A stretch of 64,000 nucleotides of DNA, from contig JAKRSB010000101.1 in NCBI GenBank assembly GCA_022402525.1, forward strand, positions 1-64,000, written 5' to 3'. Of this stretch, positions 51,882 through 62,217 are shown piece after piece. The notes under the pieces were generated by a model that did no database searches, had not been told where the DNA came from, and saw nothing but the letters and a program-made list of their open reading frames with translations. The stretch is from Thermosynechococcaceae cyanobacterium MS004. GTDB taxonomy: Bacteria; Cyanobacteriota; Cyanobacteriia; Thermosynechococcales; Thermosynechococcaceae. Positions within the stretch are counted from its first letter, which is position 1, and each line of letters starts with the position of its first letter. Both the position numbers and the translations under genes were made by a program.

Positions 51882-52361
51882 AGGCTATTTTGCGAATGTA
51901 TCTGGGTGCTGCAAGTATGCTGCAAGTATGAGGCGAGTATGAGTGGGGCGTGTTTATTCAACTGTTTGCAGATAATCCACCCATTCTGAGAGGTGGTTAG
52001 TCAGTGCTAAGTAGAGACTTGAATTGATAAAACGCGCTGATCTAAGTTTGCCCAAATGTAATTTAAAACCTTCGACGATCTGAGGCTGAACGGCTTTATT
52101 TAGGGTGCAGTTCCTGATGAGGATCAGTTCTGCTCTCGGTTTATTTGTGCAGAATACGTTTATGAAAAATATATCCATATAGATTTAATAGCTTTAATTT
52201 ATGCGGATTGCTCTGAGCGTTGAGACAAAATCCTGAAGCAGCGGGAGACATGGACGGGAGATATGACAGGATAAATTCTGTTCAACCTGAATGCCATGTC
52301 GCGTAAAGGGGTACAAATAAGTGGGAAAACACTTTGAGCGATCCGTTGAGGGGTATAAACC
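51882..52361. other. Intergenic region, no gene seen
   Basis: 480 bp between two divergent genes, presumably with promoters for both. A 74-codon minus-strand frame (51954-52178) is open, but it has no ribosome site or family resemblance and I do not call it. The word GCAAGTATG is repeated near 51912-51930. A GAGGGG ribosome site at 52348-52353 belongs to the next gene. Confidence 0.55.
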
Positions 52362-52613
52362 GTGCCAAAAACACCAAACGAATTTTCAGTTCATCTATTG
52401 CTTGAAGGCGGACACCGAGAAGAGGTGCGCTTTGCGACCATTCAAGAATTCCAGCAGTGGTATGGCAATGAGCTGGTGCCCAAAAACGACTCCAAAGACT
52501 TTATCAATGTGCCCATCAAAACCGTTCAGGGTGAATATATTGTGGTGCGCCCTGCCAGTATTTTGGCCATTCGCGTGGAACCTGTGTTCGCGTCTAGCGT
52601 CGACCGATATTAG
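52362..52613 (+). CDS. Small conserved cyanobacterial protein, function unknown
   Basis: 83 residues starting at GTG, supported by GAGGGG 8 bp upstream. The beta-strand-rich sequence (FSVHLLLEGG, FATIQEFQQWYGNEL, FINVPIKTVQGEYIVVRPASI, AIRVEP) matches, from memory, a short protein widespread in cyanobacteria. No catalytic residues or membrane segment. A hairpin follows directly, so it is probably a single-gene unit. Confidence 0.8.
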   Translation: MPKTPNEFSVHLLLEGGHREEVRFATIQEFQQWYGNELVPKNDSKDFINVPIKTVQGEYIVVRPASILAIRVEPVFASSVDRY

Positions 52614-52617
52614 AGCT

Positions 52618-52640
52618 AGGGTTGGTCTGGCACCAGCCCT
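52618..52640 (+). terminator. Likely intrinsic terminator
   Basis: AGGGTTGGT (52618-52626) pairs with ACCAGCCCT (52632-52640), 9 bp with one G-U pair and a 5-nt loop, 5 bp after the stop of the preceding gene. The following sequence becomes T-rich (TTGTTTTTCTTT) after about 20 nt. Confidence 0.55.
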
Positions 52641-52685
52641 GTCTGCTTGTCTTGAGTTGTTTTTCTTTAAGTTTCTGAGTGTTTT

Positions 52686-53927
52686 ATGGGGAATTTTTTG
52701 ATTAGCTCGGCGTTGATTAGCTCGACGTTGATTAGCTCGGTGTTTGGTTCAGTGCTGGGCTCGATGGTTAAGGGCGTGAGGACAGTGGCATTCACCAGTG
52801 CGATCGCGATCGCCTCATCGTCTGCGATCCAGGCTGCTCCACTGCGGCGACTTCCGCCCCAGCAGATTCCCCTTGCCCTAGGAATAGACACTGAGCTATG
52901 GCGGCAGCCCGACGGTAGGGCTGGAGATAAAGCCAGCCTCCTGAAAGCCGTAGACCACAGTCTGCGCTACCTCCGGACGGGAGCCGCCCAGACAGCCTAC
53001 CGAAACTATCCGGTTCCTGGCGTCACGCGCGATCGCGTTCTCAGAAGTCTGGTGCGGTTTCGAGCCTTGCTTCAGGCTGCCCGTCGACCAGAAGACCTTG
53101 CGGCAGCCGTCCAGCGAGAATTTGACCTGTACGAGTCCGTTGGTAAGGACAACCAGGGCACCGTTGACTTCACTGGATATTACGAAGCGACCTATCGCGC
53201 TAGCCGTACCCCAACCGCCGAGTATCGCTACCCGATCTATCGCCTGCCGACCAATTTTGCAAGCTGGCCCAAACCCCACCCCACGCGCCTTCAGCTTGAG
53301 GGGGCAGATGGGCGACAGGCCAACCGTGGACTGCTGCGGGGGCAAGAGCTCGTGTGGCTCCGCGATCGCCTAGAAGCCTATCTCATCCAGGTACAGGGTT
53401 CGGCGCGGCTCACGCTGACTGACGGGAAGGTGATGACCGTGGGCGTTGCGGGTAAAACCAACTACCCCTATGTCAGCCTCGGCAAAGAGCTGGTCAACGC
53501 CGGAAAAGTGCGCCTCGAAGACCTGAGCCTACCTTTTCTACTTCAATACTTCCAAAAGCATCCCGCCGAGCTGAATACCTATATTCCGCGCAATAACCGC
53601 TTTATTTTCTTTTCAGAAACCTATGGTGCACCCGCCACGGGGAGTTTGGGTGTCCCCGTTACCGGAAGCCGATCCATCGCCACAGATAAAAGTCTGATGC
53701 CGCCCGGAGCCTTGGCTTTAATCCAGACTCAGCTCCCGTTTTACAACGCCAACCAAACCCTCACCCTGCGACCCGTCCATCACTTTGTGCTAGATCAGGA
53801 CACAGGTGGTGCCATTAAGAGTCCAGGGCGTGTAGATGTCTTTATGGGGACAGGCTCCCGCGCCAAAGATCGCGCTGGACTCATTAATACCCCCGGAAAG
53901 CTCTACTACCTCTTGCTTAAGCGCTAA
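52686..53927 (+). CDS. mltA: Membrane-bound lytic murein transglycosylase A
   Basis: 413 residues. An N-terminal export signal ends at ASSSAIQAAPL. The MltA domain (about 120-330) and the 3D domain (about 330-405, with the catalytic Asp region DQDTGGAIKSPGRVD) are complete. MltA cuts peptidoglycan glycan strands with anhydro-product formation. The signal peptide is odd: in-frame 15-bp repeats give LISSALISSTLISS. An ATG at codon 27 would give an ordinary signal peptide starting MVKGVRTVAF. Neither start has a good ribosome site, so the start is unsure. Confidence 0.93.
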   Translation: MGNFLISSALISSTLISSVFGSVLGSMVKGVRTVAFTSAIAIASSSAIQAAPLRRLPPQQIPLALGIDTELWRQPDGRAGDKASLLKAVDHSLRYLRTGAAQTAYRNYPVPGVTRDRVLRSLVRFRALLQAARRPEDLAAAVQREFDLYESVGKDNQGTVDFTGYYEATYRASRTPTAEYRYPIYRLPTNFASWPKPHPTRLQLEGADGRQANRGLLRGQELVWLRDRLEAYLIQVQGSARLTLTDGKVMTVGVAGKTNYPYVSLGKELVNAGKVRLEDLSLPFLLQYFQKHPAELNTYIPRNNRFIFFSETYGAPATGSLGVPVTGSRSIATDKSLMPPGALALIQTQLPFYNANQTLTLRPVHHFVLDQDTGGAIKSPGRVDVFMGTGSRAKDRAGLINTPGKLYYLLLKR

Positions 53928-54032
53928 GGACAGATGGGACAGACATATCCAGCCAGGAGAAACTCAATCAAGAGAAATCCAGTCAGGACATATCACTCCT
54001 CCAAAAATACCTGGCCTAGCCTAATACCTGCC

Positions 54033-54305
54033 CTAGAGTCGCTTGTAGTCTATCTGTGACTGCTTCTGAAGCTGGAGTCTGGGACGATGGCGCAGCTCAG
54101 CATGGGACTGAAAAGGAATCGGAACAGCCGCCTGCTCAAGCTGCCGTAATTCTTCATAAAGCCGCTGCGCCACAAGGGGATCTTCATCGAAGGGGTCGTC
54201 TGTAATAATTTGTTGACGCACCCAGGCTTGGAGCTTGCTGCGCAGAACTTGACGCCAGCTAGGGCGCTGAGGGTCGCGATAGGCAGAGGAACGAGATAGC
54301 ATCAT
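54033..54305 (-). CDS. Small hypothetical protein
   Basis: From the double ATG at 54305/54302 it has about 90 residues; the longer frame to 54407 has an uncharacteristic N-terminus. The sequence is hydrophilic and helical, with RSSAYRDPQRPSWRQVLRSKLQAWVRQQI followed by an acidic stretch (TDDPFDEDPLVAQRLYEEL) and a basic tail. The order of basic and acidic parts suggests a small soluble, possibly ribosome- or complex-associated protein, but I recognise no family. Convergent with mltA. Confidence 0.65.
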   Translation of the reverse strand: MMLSRSSAYRDPQRPSWRQVLRSKLQAWVRQQIITDDPFDEDPLVAQRLYEELRQLEQAAVPIPFQSHAELRHRPRLQLQKQSQIDYKRL

Positions 54306-54609
54306 GGGGAACTTAGGGGAATTTAGCGTTAAAGATAGCGGGATACCGCCAAGGCGGACAGCGGACGAAAAAAGCTTTGCCATCTGGAAAACTGAGCGTG
54401 AATGCACTATTGCGCTGAAGATACCGTGCTGGAGTCAACACTCACGACTTCATCGGAGTCAGATGTATGTGTGTGAGGTGCGTTTATGCAGAAACAAATC
54501 AACCCTGTGAATTGTAGTCCTCACTACTTAAGTGTGCACAGTTTTCAGTGCAAAAATAAATCCGTCCTCATATAGATTTGCATTGCTTTACAAAAACTCA
54601 AGAATTGTC

Positions 54610-55737
54610 TCACTTCAACACATTGCCCGTGAGCGGATCAAAAACGACGATCTGGCTGAGGTCAAAGGCGATCGCCAAGGCATCCTTGGGTGCTGGCGTA
54701 AAGGTGCCTTCGGTGACGAGGTTTAGAGATTGCTGAGGCGCTGCTGGAATCTGAGTGCGCAGTAAGGTTTCGCGGCCGAGGGGTTCAACAACTTCGACGA
54801 TTACAGTGATTGTGTTGTCTGGGATTATGTTATTTGGGGGAGAGGAGGGGACGATTTGAAGGTGCTCTGGCCGAATGCCTAGCTCTAAAGCCCTAGACTG
54901 GTTTTCCAGGCCGCTCAGGGTCTTGCTCAGAATCTGTTGAAGGCGGGGTGGGCAGGCTAGCTTTTGGTGGTTGATCAAAAAGCAGCCGTCTTCGTAAACC
55001 GTATGCAGCAGGTTCATGGGGGGGGTGCCCAGGAAGGTTGCCACCATACGGTTTGCGGGGTTTTGATAAATGTCTTGGGGGGTGCCGATCTGCTGGATTT
55101 TCCCCTGGGACAGTACCACCACTTGATCGGCAAGGGTCATCGCTTCGGTTTGGTCGTGGGTGACGTAGAGGGTGGTCACGCCAACCTGTTGATGGAGGCG
55201 CTTGAGTTCGGCGCGGGTTTCATCCCGGAGCTGGGCGTCGAGGTTCGAGAGTGGCTCATCAAGCAAAAAGACCTGGGGCTGACGCGCGATCGCCCTTCCA
55301 AGGGCAACTCGCTGCTGCTGACCACCGGAGAGCTGCTTGGGTTTTCGGCTCAGGAGGTGGGCGAGGTCTAGGGATTCGGCGACGGTGCGCACTCGCTGCT
55401 GAATTTGAGTCGGGTCAACCTGGCGCATTTTTAGCCCAAAGGCTAGATTCTCTGCCACGGTCATGTGGGGGTAAAGGGCATAGTTCTGAAACACCATCGC
55501 CACATCGCGATCGCGGGCGTTGAGATCGTTGACGAGGCGATCGCCAATGTACAGTTCGCCTTCGGTGGGGAAGTCCAGACCCGCCACCATCCGCAAAATG
55601 GTAGATTTCCCGCAGCCCGATGGCCCCACCAGCACCCAAAACTGACCGTCTGGAATTGTAAAGCTAATGTCTTCAACCGCTGTTGCGGTACTGAAGCGTC
55701 GCGCAATATTTTTAAGCCGTACCTGTGCCATAGCCAT
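54610..55737 (-). CDS. Sugar-type ABC transporter ATP-binding protein (MalK/UgpC family)
   Basis: 375 residues. The ATPase domain (about 4-240) has Walker A GPSGCGKST, Q-loop FQNYALYPHMTV, LSGGQQQRVALGRAIARQP and Walker B VFLLDEPLSNLDA. It is followed by a C-terminal TOBE/regulatory domain (about 245-370, GIRPEHLQI). The family energises uptake of sugars, glycerol-phosphate or related solutes and one ATPase often serves several permeases. No permease or binding-protein gene is adjacent, fitting a shared ATPase. A second ATG at codon 3 has the better ribosome-site spacing. Confidence 0.93.
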   Translation of the reverse strand: MAMAQVRLKNIARRFSTATAVEDISFTIPDGQFWVLVGPSGCGKSTILRMVAGLDFPTEGELYIGDRLVNDLNARDRDVAMVFQNYALYPHMTVAENLAFGLKMRQVDPTQIQQRVRTVAESLDLAHLLSRKPKQLSGGQQQRVALGRAIARQPQVFLLDEPLSNLDAQLRDETRAELKRLHQQVGVTTLYVTHDQTEAMTLADQVVVLSQGKIQQIGTPQDIYQNPANRMVATFLGTPPMNLLHTVYEDGCFLINHQKLACPPRLQQILSKTLSGLENQSRALELGIRPEHLQIVPSSPPNNIIPDNTITVIVEVVEPLGRETLLRTQIPAAPQQSLNLVTEGTFTPAPKDALAIAFDLSQIVVFDPLTGNVLK

Positions 55738-55914
55738 CCCTTCCCTTCGCCCTATTGTGACAGATCTGACGGCAGGGATAGGGAGTGGTAGCCACGTTAC
55801 AGTCAGTAAAGTAAGTCAGTAAAGTATGTGGCCTATCACCACTCCTCTATCATCAATTCCCTATCATCCCTCCCCTATCGTCCATCCTTAGAGACTCTTC
55901 TATAGCGCTGCCCC

Positions 55915-58599
55915 ATGCCTGTTCCGATCCCTCCAGACCCCACTCCAGACCCCACTCCCTATCGCACCGACGAGGATGAATTAACCCAGAGAATGGGGAA
56001 GAATCCCGCCAATCACCGCGATCGCGCGACGGTAGATCGGGAGCGCTTAACGCCCATGATGCGGCACTATGTGGATACAAAAGATGAGTATCCTCAGGCG
56101 TTGCTGCTGTATCGGGTCGGAGATTTTTACGAAACCTTTTTTGAAGATGCCTGCACCGTGGCTCAGGCTCTAGAGTTAATGCTCACCAGCAAAGAGTGCG
56201 GCAAAGACATTGGGCGGGTGACGATGGCGGGGATTCCCCACCATGCCCTCGACCGCTACTGTCGCACCCTGGTCGAAAAAGGATTTGCGGTCGCTATTTG
56301 TGATCAGGTCGAAGATCCGGCGCTAGCGCAAGGCTTGGTCAAGCGCGAGGTGACGCGGGTGATTACCCCCGGCACGGTGCTAGATGAGGGCATGTTAAAG
56401 TCCCGCAGCAACAATTTTTTAGCAGCCTTTGTTTTGGCGGGGCAGTCCAACGCCTCCTGGGGGTTAGCCTATGCCGATGTGTCTACGGGAGAGTTTTTGA
56501 CCACCCAAGGGAGCGATCGCGATCAGCTCACGCAAGAACTCATGCGGCTTCAGCCTTCGGAGGTGCTGTTTCCCACGGACGCAACGGATGTTAAGAAATT
56601 ACTGCGTCCTGGTGAGGCTTCGCCCCTCTTGCCGGAGGGGTTACCCAACCAGTTTTGCTACACCCTGCGATCGCAGGGTAGCTTTGCTCTGGTCGAGGCG
56701 CGACAGCGAATCCTAGAGCTGTTTCGAGTGCGATCTCTGGAAGGACTAGGGTGTGAGCATTTACCCTTGGCGGTACGGGCGGCGGGGGGTCTATTGGCCT
56801 ACCTAGAAGACACCCAAAAGGCCACCCACATTCCGCTTCAGCCCCTCTCCACCTATACCCTCAGCGAATTTTTAGTCTTAGACCACCAAACCCGCCGCAA
56901 CCTCGAAATTACCCAGACTTCACGGGATGGCACCTTTCACGGATCGCTGCTGTGGGCGCTGGATCGTACCGCCACCGCCATGGGCAGCCGCGCCCTGCGT
57001 CGCTGGCTACTCCAGCCGCTCCTTGATGTCGAAAAGATCACGGCGCGCCAAGGCACCCTAGAAGAACTGGTGCACAATACGCTGCTGCGCCAGCAAATCC
57101 AGCAGCAGCTCCAGAGCATCTACGATCTAGAGCGCCTTGCGGGTCGGGCGGGGGCTGGCACGGCCAATGCCAGAGACTTGGTAGCTCTGGCGGAATCCCT
57201 AGAGCGGCTCACGGATCTAGCCTATCTGGTGCGCAATGGGGCCTCTCCCTATCTCAAGGCAATTCAGACCGTCCCCCCAGAGTTAGATCAGCTGGCACTC
57301 AAGCTGCGCGCCCATCTCGTGGCGTCACCCCCCGTTGTCTTGACCGAAGGCAATCTCATTCGAGATGGCGTCAATGCTGAAATTGACAGACTTCGGCAGC
57401 AGGTGGCCGTAGACGAACACTGGATTGCTGACCTAGAGCGCGTCGAGCGCGATCGCACGGGCATTTCTACCCTCAAAGTGGGCTTCACCAAAGCCTTTGG
57501 CTACTACCTCAGCATCTCCCGCGCCAAGTCCATTCAGGCCCCTGCCGACTATATTCGCAAGCAAACCCTCACCAACGAAGAGCGCTATATTACCCCAGAG
57601 CTAAAAGAGCGCGAAGCCCGTATTCTCACCGCTCAAACCGACCTCTTTCAGCTGGAGTACGATTTATTTGGCATCCTGCGTGCAGAGGTGGGTGGCCTAG
57701 CCGAGCTCATTCGCACCGTGGCGATCGCCGTGGCAGGGGTAGATGTCCTGACGGGTCTGGCGGAGGTCGCCATTTACCAAGGGTATTGTCGTCCTCAGAT
57801 TCAGAAAGACCGCAGCCTTGAAATTCAGCAGGGACGGCATCCCGTGGTAGAGCAGTCCCTGCCGGCAGGCTTTTTTGTGCCAAATTCAACCGCTATGGGG
57901 GCACAGAACACCCCAGATCTGATTGTGCTGACCGGGCCGAACGCCAGCGGTAAAAGCTGCTATCTCCGCCAAGTGGGACTCATTCAAATCCTGGCGCAAA
58001 CCGGAAGCTTTGTCCCGGCGCAGTCCGCTAACCTGAGCATCTGCGATCGCATTTTTACCCGCGTGGGTGCGGTGGATGACCTGGCCACCGGACAGTCCAC
58101 CTTCATGGTGGAGATGAACGAAACCGCCAATATTCTCAACCACGCCACCGAGCGGTCATTGGTGCTGCTGGATGAAATTGGCCGTGGTACCGCCACCTTC
58201 GATGGACTGGCGATCGCCTGGTCAGTGGCGGAGTATTTAGCCGTTGAGCTGAAATCCCGCACCATTTTTGCCACCCACTACCACGAACTCAACGAACTGG
58301 CGTCCCTTGTCGATAACGTGGCGAACTATCAGGTCGTGGTTAAAGAAATGCCGGATCAGATCATTTTTTTGCATCAGGTACAGCCCGGTGGGGCCAGCCG
58401 CTCCTACGGCATTGAAGCAGGGCGGCTAGCCGGATTACCCTCCACGGTCATTCAGCGCGCCAAACAGGTCATGGGTCAAATTGAGAAGCACAGCAAGATT
58501 GCCGTGGGGCTGCGCAAAAGCAGTCAGCCCCCACAGCCCAAAGGTAAACCCTCCCATCGGGTTAAAGAAGAGACTGGGCAATTCGAGCTACCCTTTTAG
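55915..58599 (+). CDS. mutS: DNA mismatch repair protein MutS
   Basis: 894 residues. The mismatch-reading F71-Y-E73 lies in VGDFYETFF. The connector, clamp and lever domains follow. The ATPase has GPNASGKS (about 674-681) and [12 protein letters not shown], and the C-terminal helix-turn-helix follows. It binds base mismatches and recruits MutL. The first 45 residues precede the normal start and include a PDPTPDPTP repeat; a later ATG (codon 27) might be the true start, since no ribosome site decides. The Uma2 gene follows 26 bp after its stop. Confidence 0.97.
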   Translation: MPVPIPPDPTPDPTPYRTDEDELTQRMGKNPANHRDRATVDRERLTPMMRHYVDTKDEYPQALLLYRVGDFYETFFEDACTVAQALELMLTSKECGKDIGRVTMAGIPHHALDRYCRTLVEKGFAVAICDQVEDPALAQGLVKREVTRVITPGTVLDEGMLKSRSNNFLAAFVLAGQSNASWGLAYADVSTGEFLTTQGSDRDQLTQELMRLQPSEVLFPTDATDVKKLLRPGEASPLLPEGLPNQFCYTLRSQGSFALVEARQRILELFRVRSLEGLGCEHLPLAVRAAGGLLAYLEDTQKATHIPLQPLSTYTLSEFLVLDHQTRRNLEITQTSRDGTFHGSLLWALDRTATAMGSRALRRWLLQPLLDVEKITARQGTLEELVHNTLLRQQIQQQLQSIYDLERLAGRAGAGTANARDLVALAESLERLTDLAYLVRNGASPYLKAIQTVPPELDQLALKLRAHLVASPPVVLTEGNLIRDGVNAEIDRLRQQVAVDEHWIADLERVERDRTGISTLKVGFTKAFGYYLSISRAKSIQAPADYIRKQTLTNEERYITPELKEREARILTAQTDLFQLEYDLFGILRAEVGGLAELIRTVAIAVAGVDVLTGLAEVAIYQGYCRPQIQKDRSLEIQQGRHPVVEQSLPAGFFVPNSTAMGAQNTPDLIVLTGPNASGKSCYLRQVGLIQILAQTGSFVPAQSANLSICDRIFTRVGAVDDLATGQSTFMVEMNETANILNHATERSLVLLDEIGRGTATFDGLAIAWSVAEYLAVELKSRTIFATHYHELNELASLVDNVANYQVVVKEMPDQIIFLHQVQPGGASRSYGIEAGRLAGLPSTVIQRAKQVMGQIEKHSKIAVGLRKSSQPPQPKGKPSHRVKEETGQFELPF

Positions 58600-58625
58600 G
58601 TATGGATTGAAAGGAAGGTGCCTTG

Positions 58626-59174
58626 ATGCTGGCCCAATCTGCCAAAGATCTAGAGCGAGTCCAGGCTCAACTGCCCGATCATCGGCTGGAGCTTGTCGAT
58701 GGAGAAATAATTGTCATGCCCCCGTCAGGTTATGAATCTGATGAAGTCGCCTCAGAATTTAGCGCACAGCTCCGAAATTGGGTCAAACCCAATAAATTGG
58801 GGCGCGTGACGGGGGCAGGGGCAGGGTTCAATTTACCCAATGCCAATACCCGCTCCCCAGATGTTTCTTTTGTGGCGGCAGCACGCTTGCGCAGTAGCCC
58901 CAGATCCTTTGCAGACCTAGCGCCCGATTTGGTGGTGGAGGTTAAATCACCAACGGATAGCCTTAAAAAGCTGCGCGAGAAGATTCAGGAGTTTTTGTCG
59001 TTGGGGACGCAAATCGGCATTTTAATTGACCCAGAGCAGCGATCGCTGGAGCTATATCAAGCGAACCAAGAACGGATTGTGCTCCAGGATGGTGATACAT
59101 TGAGGCTTCCAGATCTGCTGCCGGGCTGGAGTCTGGCGATCGCTGAGCTATGGCCTTTAGAGTTTCCAGAGTGA
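58626..59174 (+). CDS. Uma2-family (DUF820) putative restriction-fold nuclease
   Basis: From the ATG at 58626 (GGAAGG site upstream) it has 182 residues. The family pattern is clear: LPDHRLELVDGEIIVMPPSG at the N-terminus, the nuclease-like core with SPDVSFVAAARL and DLVVEVKSPTD (PD-(D/E)xK), and EKIQEFLSLGTQIGILIDPE after it. Uma2 proteins are greatly expanded in cyanobacteria; their function is unproven. It follows mutS closely and may share its transcript. Confidence 0.9.
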   Translation: MLAQSAKDLERVQAQLPDHRLELVDGEIIVMPPSGYESDEVASEFSAQLRNWVKPNKLGRVTGAGAGFNLPNANTRSPDVSFVAAARLRSSPRSFADLAPDLVVEVKSPTDSLKKLREKIQEFLSLGTQIGILIDPEQRSLELYQANQERIVLQDGDTLRLPDLLPGWSLAIAELWPLEFPE

Positions 59175-59353
59175 ATTGTGCTCCAAAGAACGGAAATTCT
59201 GTGCTGTCCTCCAGCTTGGGTGGTTTGCTTAAGAACTACTTAAAAACTGGTGAACCCTAAGGCGAAAACGCTAGCTTAGAAAAGCCAATACTGTTTTAAG
59301 AGGAGAATCAGTGCGCTTAGCATAAAAGTCCGACTGAATCTTGCCTGACCTTG

Positions 59354-59386
59354 CAATGGCTGCTGCTGCACAATGGCTGCTGCTGC
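59354..59386. repeat. 17-bp duplication upstream of dnaA
   Basis: CAATGGCTGCTGCTGCA-like units occur twice in the 281-bp gap before dnaA. I see no cluster of DnaA boxes here, so no replication origin is called. Confidence 0.7.
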
Positions 59387-59455
59387 CCTGTCCTGTGGGT
59401 CACGCTGCAACGATACGCCCAAACATTACCGTCCGAAGATTACTGAGGTTAGCCT

Positions 59456-60829
59456 GTGGATATTTCTGTCGAAAGCCTTTGGAGTCAGGTTCTTGAGCGT
59501 TTGCAGCTTCAGTTGAGTCGCCCAACCTTTGAAACCTGGATAAAAACGGCTAGCGCGAAGGAACTGGTGGATACTTGCCTCACGATTCAGACGCCCAATC
59601 CCTTCGCGCGAAACTGGCTCCAAAAGTACTACATCAAGGCGATCGCAGAAGCAGTCCAGGATATTTTGGGCCATGCCGTAGAAATCCAGATCGAAGTGCA
59701 GCCCGGTGAGGGCGAAAATGACAGCGGACTGCCTGGGTCAACCATGATGATGCCGCCCACCGCATCCCCGACCGCACCCGTTGCTGCATCCCAGCGACCG
59801 AGGGGCAGTGACCTGAACCCAAAGTATGCCTTTTCTCGCTACGTGGTTGGCCCCAATAACCGGATGGCCCATGCCGCCTGCTTAGCCGTTGCCGAGTCGC
59901 CTGGACGAGAATTCAACCCGCTCTTTTTGTGCGGCGGCGTCGGGCTGGGCAAGACCCATTTGATGCAGGCTATTGGCCACTATCGCCTTGAAATTTGTCC
60001 AGACTCTAAGATTTTCTATGTCTCTACCGAGCAGTTTACCAACGACCTGATTGCCGCCATCCGCAAAGACGGGATGCAGAGCTTTCGGGAGCATTACCGG
60101 GCGGTAGACGTAATGCTGGTGGATGATATCCAGTTCATTGAAGGGAAGGAATACACTCAGGAAGAGTTTTTCCACACCTTCAATACGCTGCATGAAGCGG
60201 GGAAGCAGGTGGTTTTGGCCTCAGATCGTCCGCCCAGCCAGATTCCACGCCTTCAGGAACGACTCTGCTCTCGGTTTTCTATGGGGCTAATTGCGGACAT
60301 TCAGCCCCCCGACCTCGAAACGCGGATGGCCATTTTACAAAAGAAGGCGGAGTACGAAAATATTCGGCTGCCCCGCGAGGTGATTGAGTACATTGCCTCA
60401 ACCTATACCTCTAACATTCGAGAGCTAGAAGGCGCTTTAATTCGAGCGGTGGCCTATATCTCCATTTCGGGGCTACCGATGACGGTTGAAAATATTGCGC
60501 CCGTCCTTACCCCCTCCTCGGTCAACTTAACCGCGTCGCCCCACATGATTATTTTGGCGGTGGCGGAAACATTTGGTATCTCGGTCGAAGACTTAAAGGG
60601 CACCTCTCGACGTCGGGATATTAGCAACGCCCGCCAGGTGGGCATGTTTTTGATGCGTCAGCATACGGGGTTGAGCCTGCCCAAAATTGGCGAAGAATTT
60701 GGGGGCAAGGATCATACAACAGTCCTCTATAGCTGCGAAAAGGTATCGGACTTACAAAAGAGCGACCCGAATATTGCCCAAAGTCTCAGACAGCTCCGCG
60801 ATCGCCTTGCCAATCATCAGGCCAAGTAG
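59456..60829 (+). CDS. dnaA: Chromosomal replication initiator DnaA
   Basis: 457 residues, GTG start with GAGG 7 bp upstream. Domain I (about 1-75), a short variable domain II (Pro/Thr-rich, about 90-120), the AAA+ domain (Walker [10 protein letters not shown] about 158-166, [18 protein letters not shown]) and C-terminal domain IV with [15 protein letters not shown] (DNA binding) are all present. It unwinds the origin in most bacteria; in several cyanobacteria dnaA is dispensable. The miaE gene follows with its ATG 49 bp downstream. Confidence 0.98.
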   Translation: MDISVESLWSQVLERLQLQLSRPTFETWIKTASAKELVDTCLTIQTPNPFARNWLQKYYIKAIAEAVQDILGHAVEIQIEVQPGEGENDSGLPGSTMMMPPTASPTAPVAASQRPRGSDLNPKYAFSRYVVGPNNRMAHAACLAVAESPGREFNPLFLCGGVGLGKTHLMQAIGHYRLEICPDSKIFYVSTEQFTNDLIAAIRKDGMQSFREHYRAVDVMLVDDIQFIEGKEYTQEEFFHTFNTLHEAGKQVVLASDRPPSQIPRLQERLCSRFSMGLIADIQPPDLETRMAILQKKAEYENIRLPREVIEYIASTYTSNIRELEGALIRAVAYISISGLPMTVENIAPVLTPSSVNLTASPHMIILAVAETFGISVEDLKGTSRRRDISNARQVGMFLMRQHTGLSLPKIGEEFGGKDHTTVLYSCEKVSDLQKSDPNIAQSLRQLRDRLANHQAK

Positions 60830-60878
60830 ATTTGCTGCTTGCGGTGCCCGATTTTCCGATTTCCTTCACGCTTCACCC

Positions 60879-61553
60879 ATGACTTCAAGCGCTGCATTGC
60901 CAACAACTGCGACAACAACTGCGCCAACGGCTCAGCCCATAACTGAGCCAACCACTGAGCTAACAACTCAAGCCACCATTAAATGGTTGAAGCAGCCCAC
61001 CTCACTGGCTTGGGTTGAACAGGCGATCGCCCACCTGGATACGGTGCTGCTCGACCATTCCCACTGCGAACGCAAGGCCGCTGGTGTGGCGCTCAACCTC
61101 CTGTTTCGCTACCCGGCCCATGAAAAGCTGGTGCGGATGCTCACCGCGATCGCCCGTGAGGAGCTAGAGCACTTTGAGCTGGTCAATCAATGGCTAGAGC
61201 GTCGGGGTGTCCCGCTAAAGCCGCTTCCTGCCCCACCCTATGGCGCTGGCCTCAGTGGACACATCCGACGGCAGGAACCAGAGCGACTGCTTGATACCCT
61301 ACTGGTTTCTGGCCTGATTGAAGCCCGTAGCCATGAGCGCCTAGGGTTGCTGGCGCAGCACCTTCCCGATCCAGAATTGGCTCGATTTTACCGTAGCCTG
61401 ATGGCGTCAGAGGCGAGACACTACGGCGTGTACTGGGTACTGGCTCAGACCTACTTTGCGGCTGACAGCGTACAGCAACGCCTGGAAGAACTATCTGAGG
61501 TTGAAAGCGATCTGCTGACAACGCTGCATCCTCAGCCGCGCATTCATAGCTAG
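60879..61553 (+). CDS. miaE: tRNA-(ms2io6A)-hydroxylase
   Basis: From the ATG at 60879, 224 residues. After a Thr/Ala/Pro/Glu-rich repeat tail (about 1-35, PTAQPITEPTTELTTQ) comes a ferritin-like four-helix di-iron enzyme. Iron ligands are in HCERKAAGV, REELEHFELV, LIEARSHERL and SEARHYGVY. It hydroxylates the isopentenyl group of modified A37 in tRNA, an oxygen-dependent step. The frame is open upstream into dnaA but without support. The GNAT gene follows after 16 bp. Confidence 0.93.
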   Translation: MTSSAALPTTATTTAPTAQPITEPTTELTTQATIKWLKQPTSLAWVEQAIAHLDTVLLDHSHCERKAAGVALNLLFRYPAHEKLVRMLTAIAREELEHFELVNQWLERRGVPLKPLPAPPYGAGLSGHIRRQEPERLLDTLLVSGLIEARSHERLGLLAQHLPDPELARFYRSLMASEARHYGVYWVLAQTYFAADSVQQRLEELSEVESDLLTTLHPQPRIHS

Positions 61554-61569
61554 CCCGAAGGACTATCCC

Positions 61570-62154
61570 ATGAGGCTCTTGTATCGAACGTTTCAAGACC
61601 CAGCGTTTCAAGACCAACCGCTTTTAATCCGCTCCTGGCAGCCCTCAGATCGGCAAGATGCAGCGGAGGTCATTCGTGGGGTTTTGGCGGAATATGGTTT
61701 GGGCTGGGAGCCTCAAGGAGCAGATCGAGATGTTCTAGAGGTGGAGTCTTGTTACTTAGAGCGCGGCGGGGAATTTTGGGTCGTAGAGCAATCGGGTATC
61801 CTCCTCGGTACTTCGGCCTACTATCCTATTCAGCGCGCAGAGAAAGCTGTCGAAATTCGCAAGATGTATCTGCATCCCAAGGTTCGGGGAAAGGGACTAG
61901 GACAATTTCTGTTAGAGCAGCTAGAAGCCGCGATCGCAATGCGGGGCTACCGTCAAATCTGGATTGAAACTGCCTCAGTGCTCAAAGAAGCCGTCCAGCT
62001 TTACGAAAAAAATGGATATATTCCAGCTACAGGCGTTGAAACCCCTCGCTGCGATCGCGTTTATGTAAAACAGCTCGTTATCAGCAGCCCATGCCCGACA
62101 AGATCTCATGAGCCATCTGTCCACGGGCAAGCTGTCAACGAGTCCTTCCGGTAA
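61570..62154 (+). CDS. GNAT family acetyltransferase
   Basis: 194 residues with AAGGA 7 bp upstream. GNAT motif A is seen as VRGKGLGQFLLEQL, preceded by AVEIRKMYLHPK and followed by QIWIETASVLKEAVQLYEKNGY. The N-terminus contains a small duplication (FQDPAFQDQ). The substrate is unknown; N-acetyltransferases of this subgroup act on small molecules or amino groups of proteins. It ends 63 bp before cysS on the same strand. Confidence 0.85.
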   Translation: MRLLYRTFQDPAFQDQPLLIRSWQPSDRQDAAEVIRGVLAEYGLGWEPQGADRDVLEVESCYLERGGEFWVVEQSGILLGTSAYYPIQRAEKAVEIRKMYLHPKVRGKGLGQFLLEQLEAAIAMRGYRQIWIETASVLKEAVQLYEKNGYIPATGVETPRCDRVYVKQLVISSPCPTRSHEPSVHGQAVNESFR

Positions 62155-62217
62155 GATAGAGCTTCTGGGGCGATCGCCTTTCCCCAAAATTTTCCTGACC
62201 CACTGTCTGCTGCCCCC

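Noticed and set aside
51954-52178. 74-codon minus-strand frame upstream of the CHASE4 kinase
   Set aside because: No ribosome site, no recognisable domain, and it lies in an otherwise non-coding, promoter-containing gap.
59455-59463. DnaA-box-like TGTGGATAT at the dnaA start, as a sign of an origin
   Set aside because: It is a single near-match that overlaps the GTG start codon and is explained by the coding sequence; no cluster of boxes is present.
60687-60878. Upstream extension of miaE overlapping dnaA
   Set aside because: The extra residues are an out-of-frame reading of dnaA; the ATG at 60879 gives a normal MiaE.
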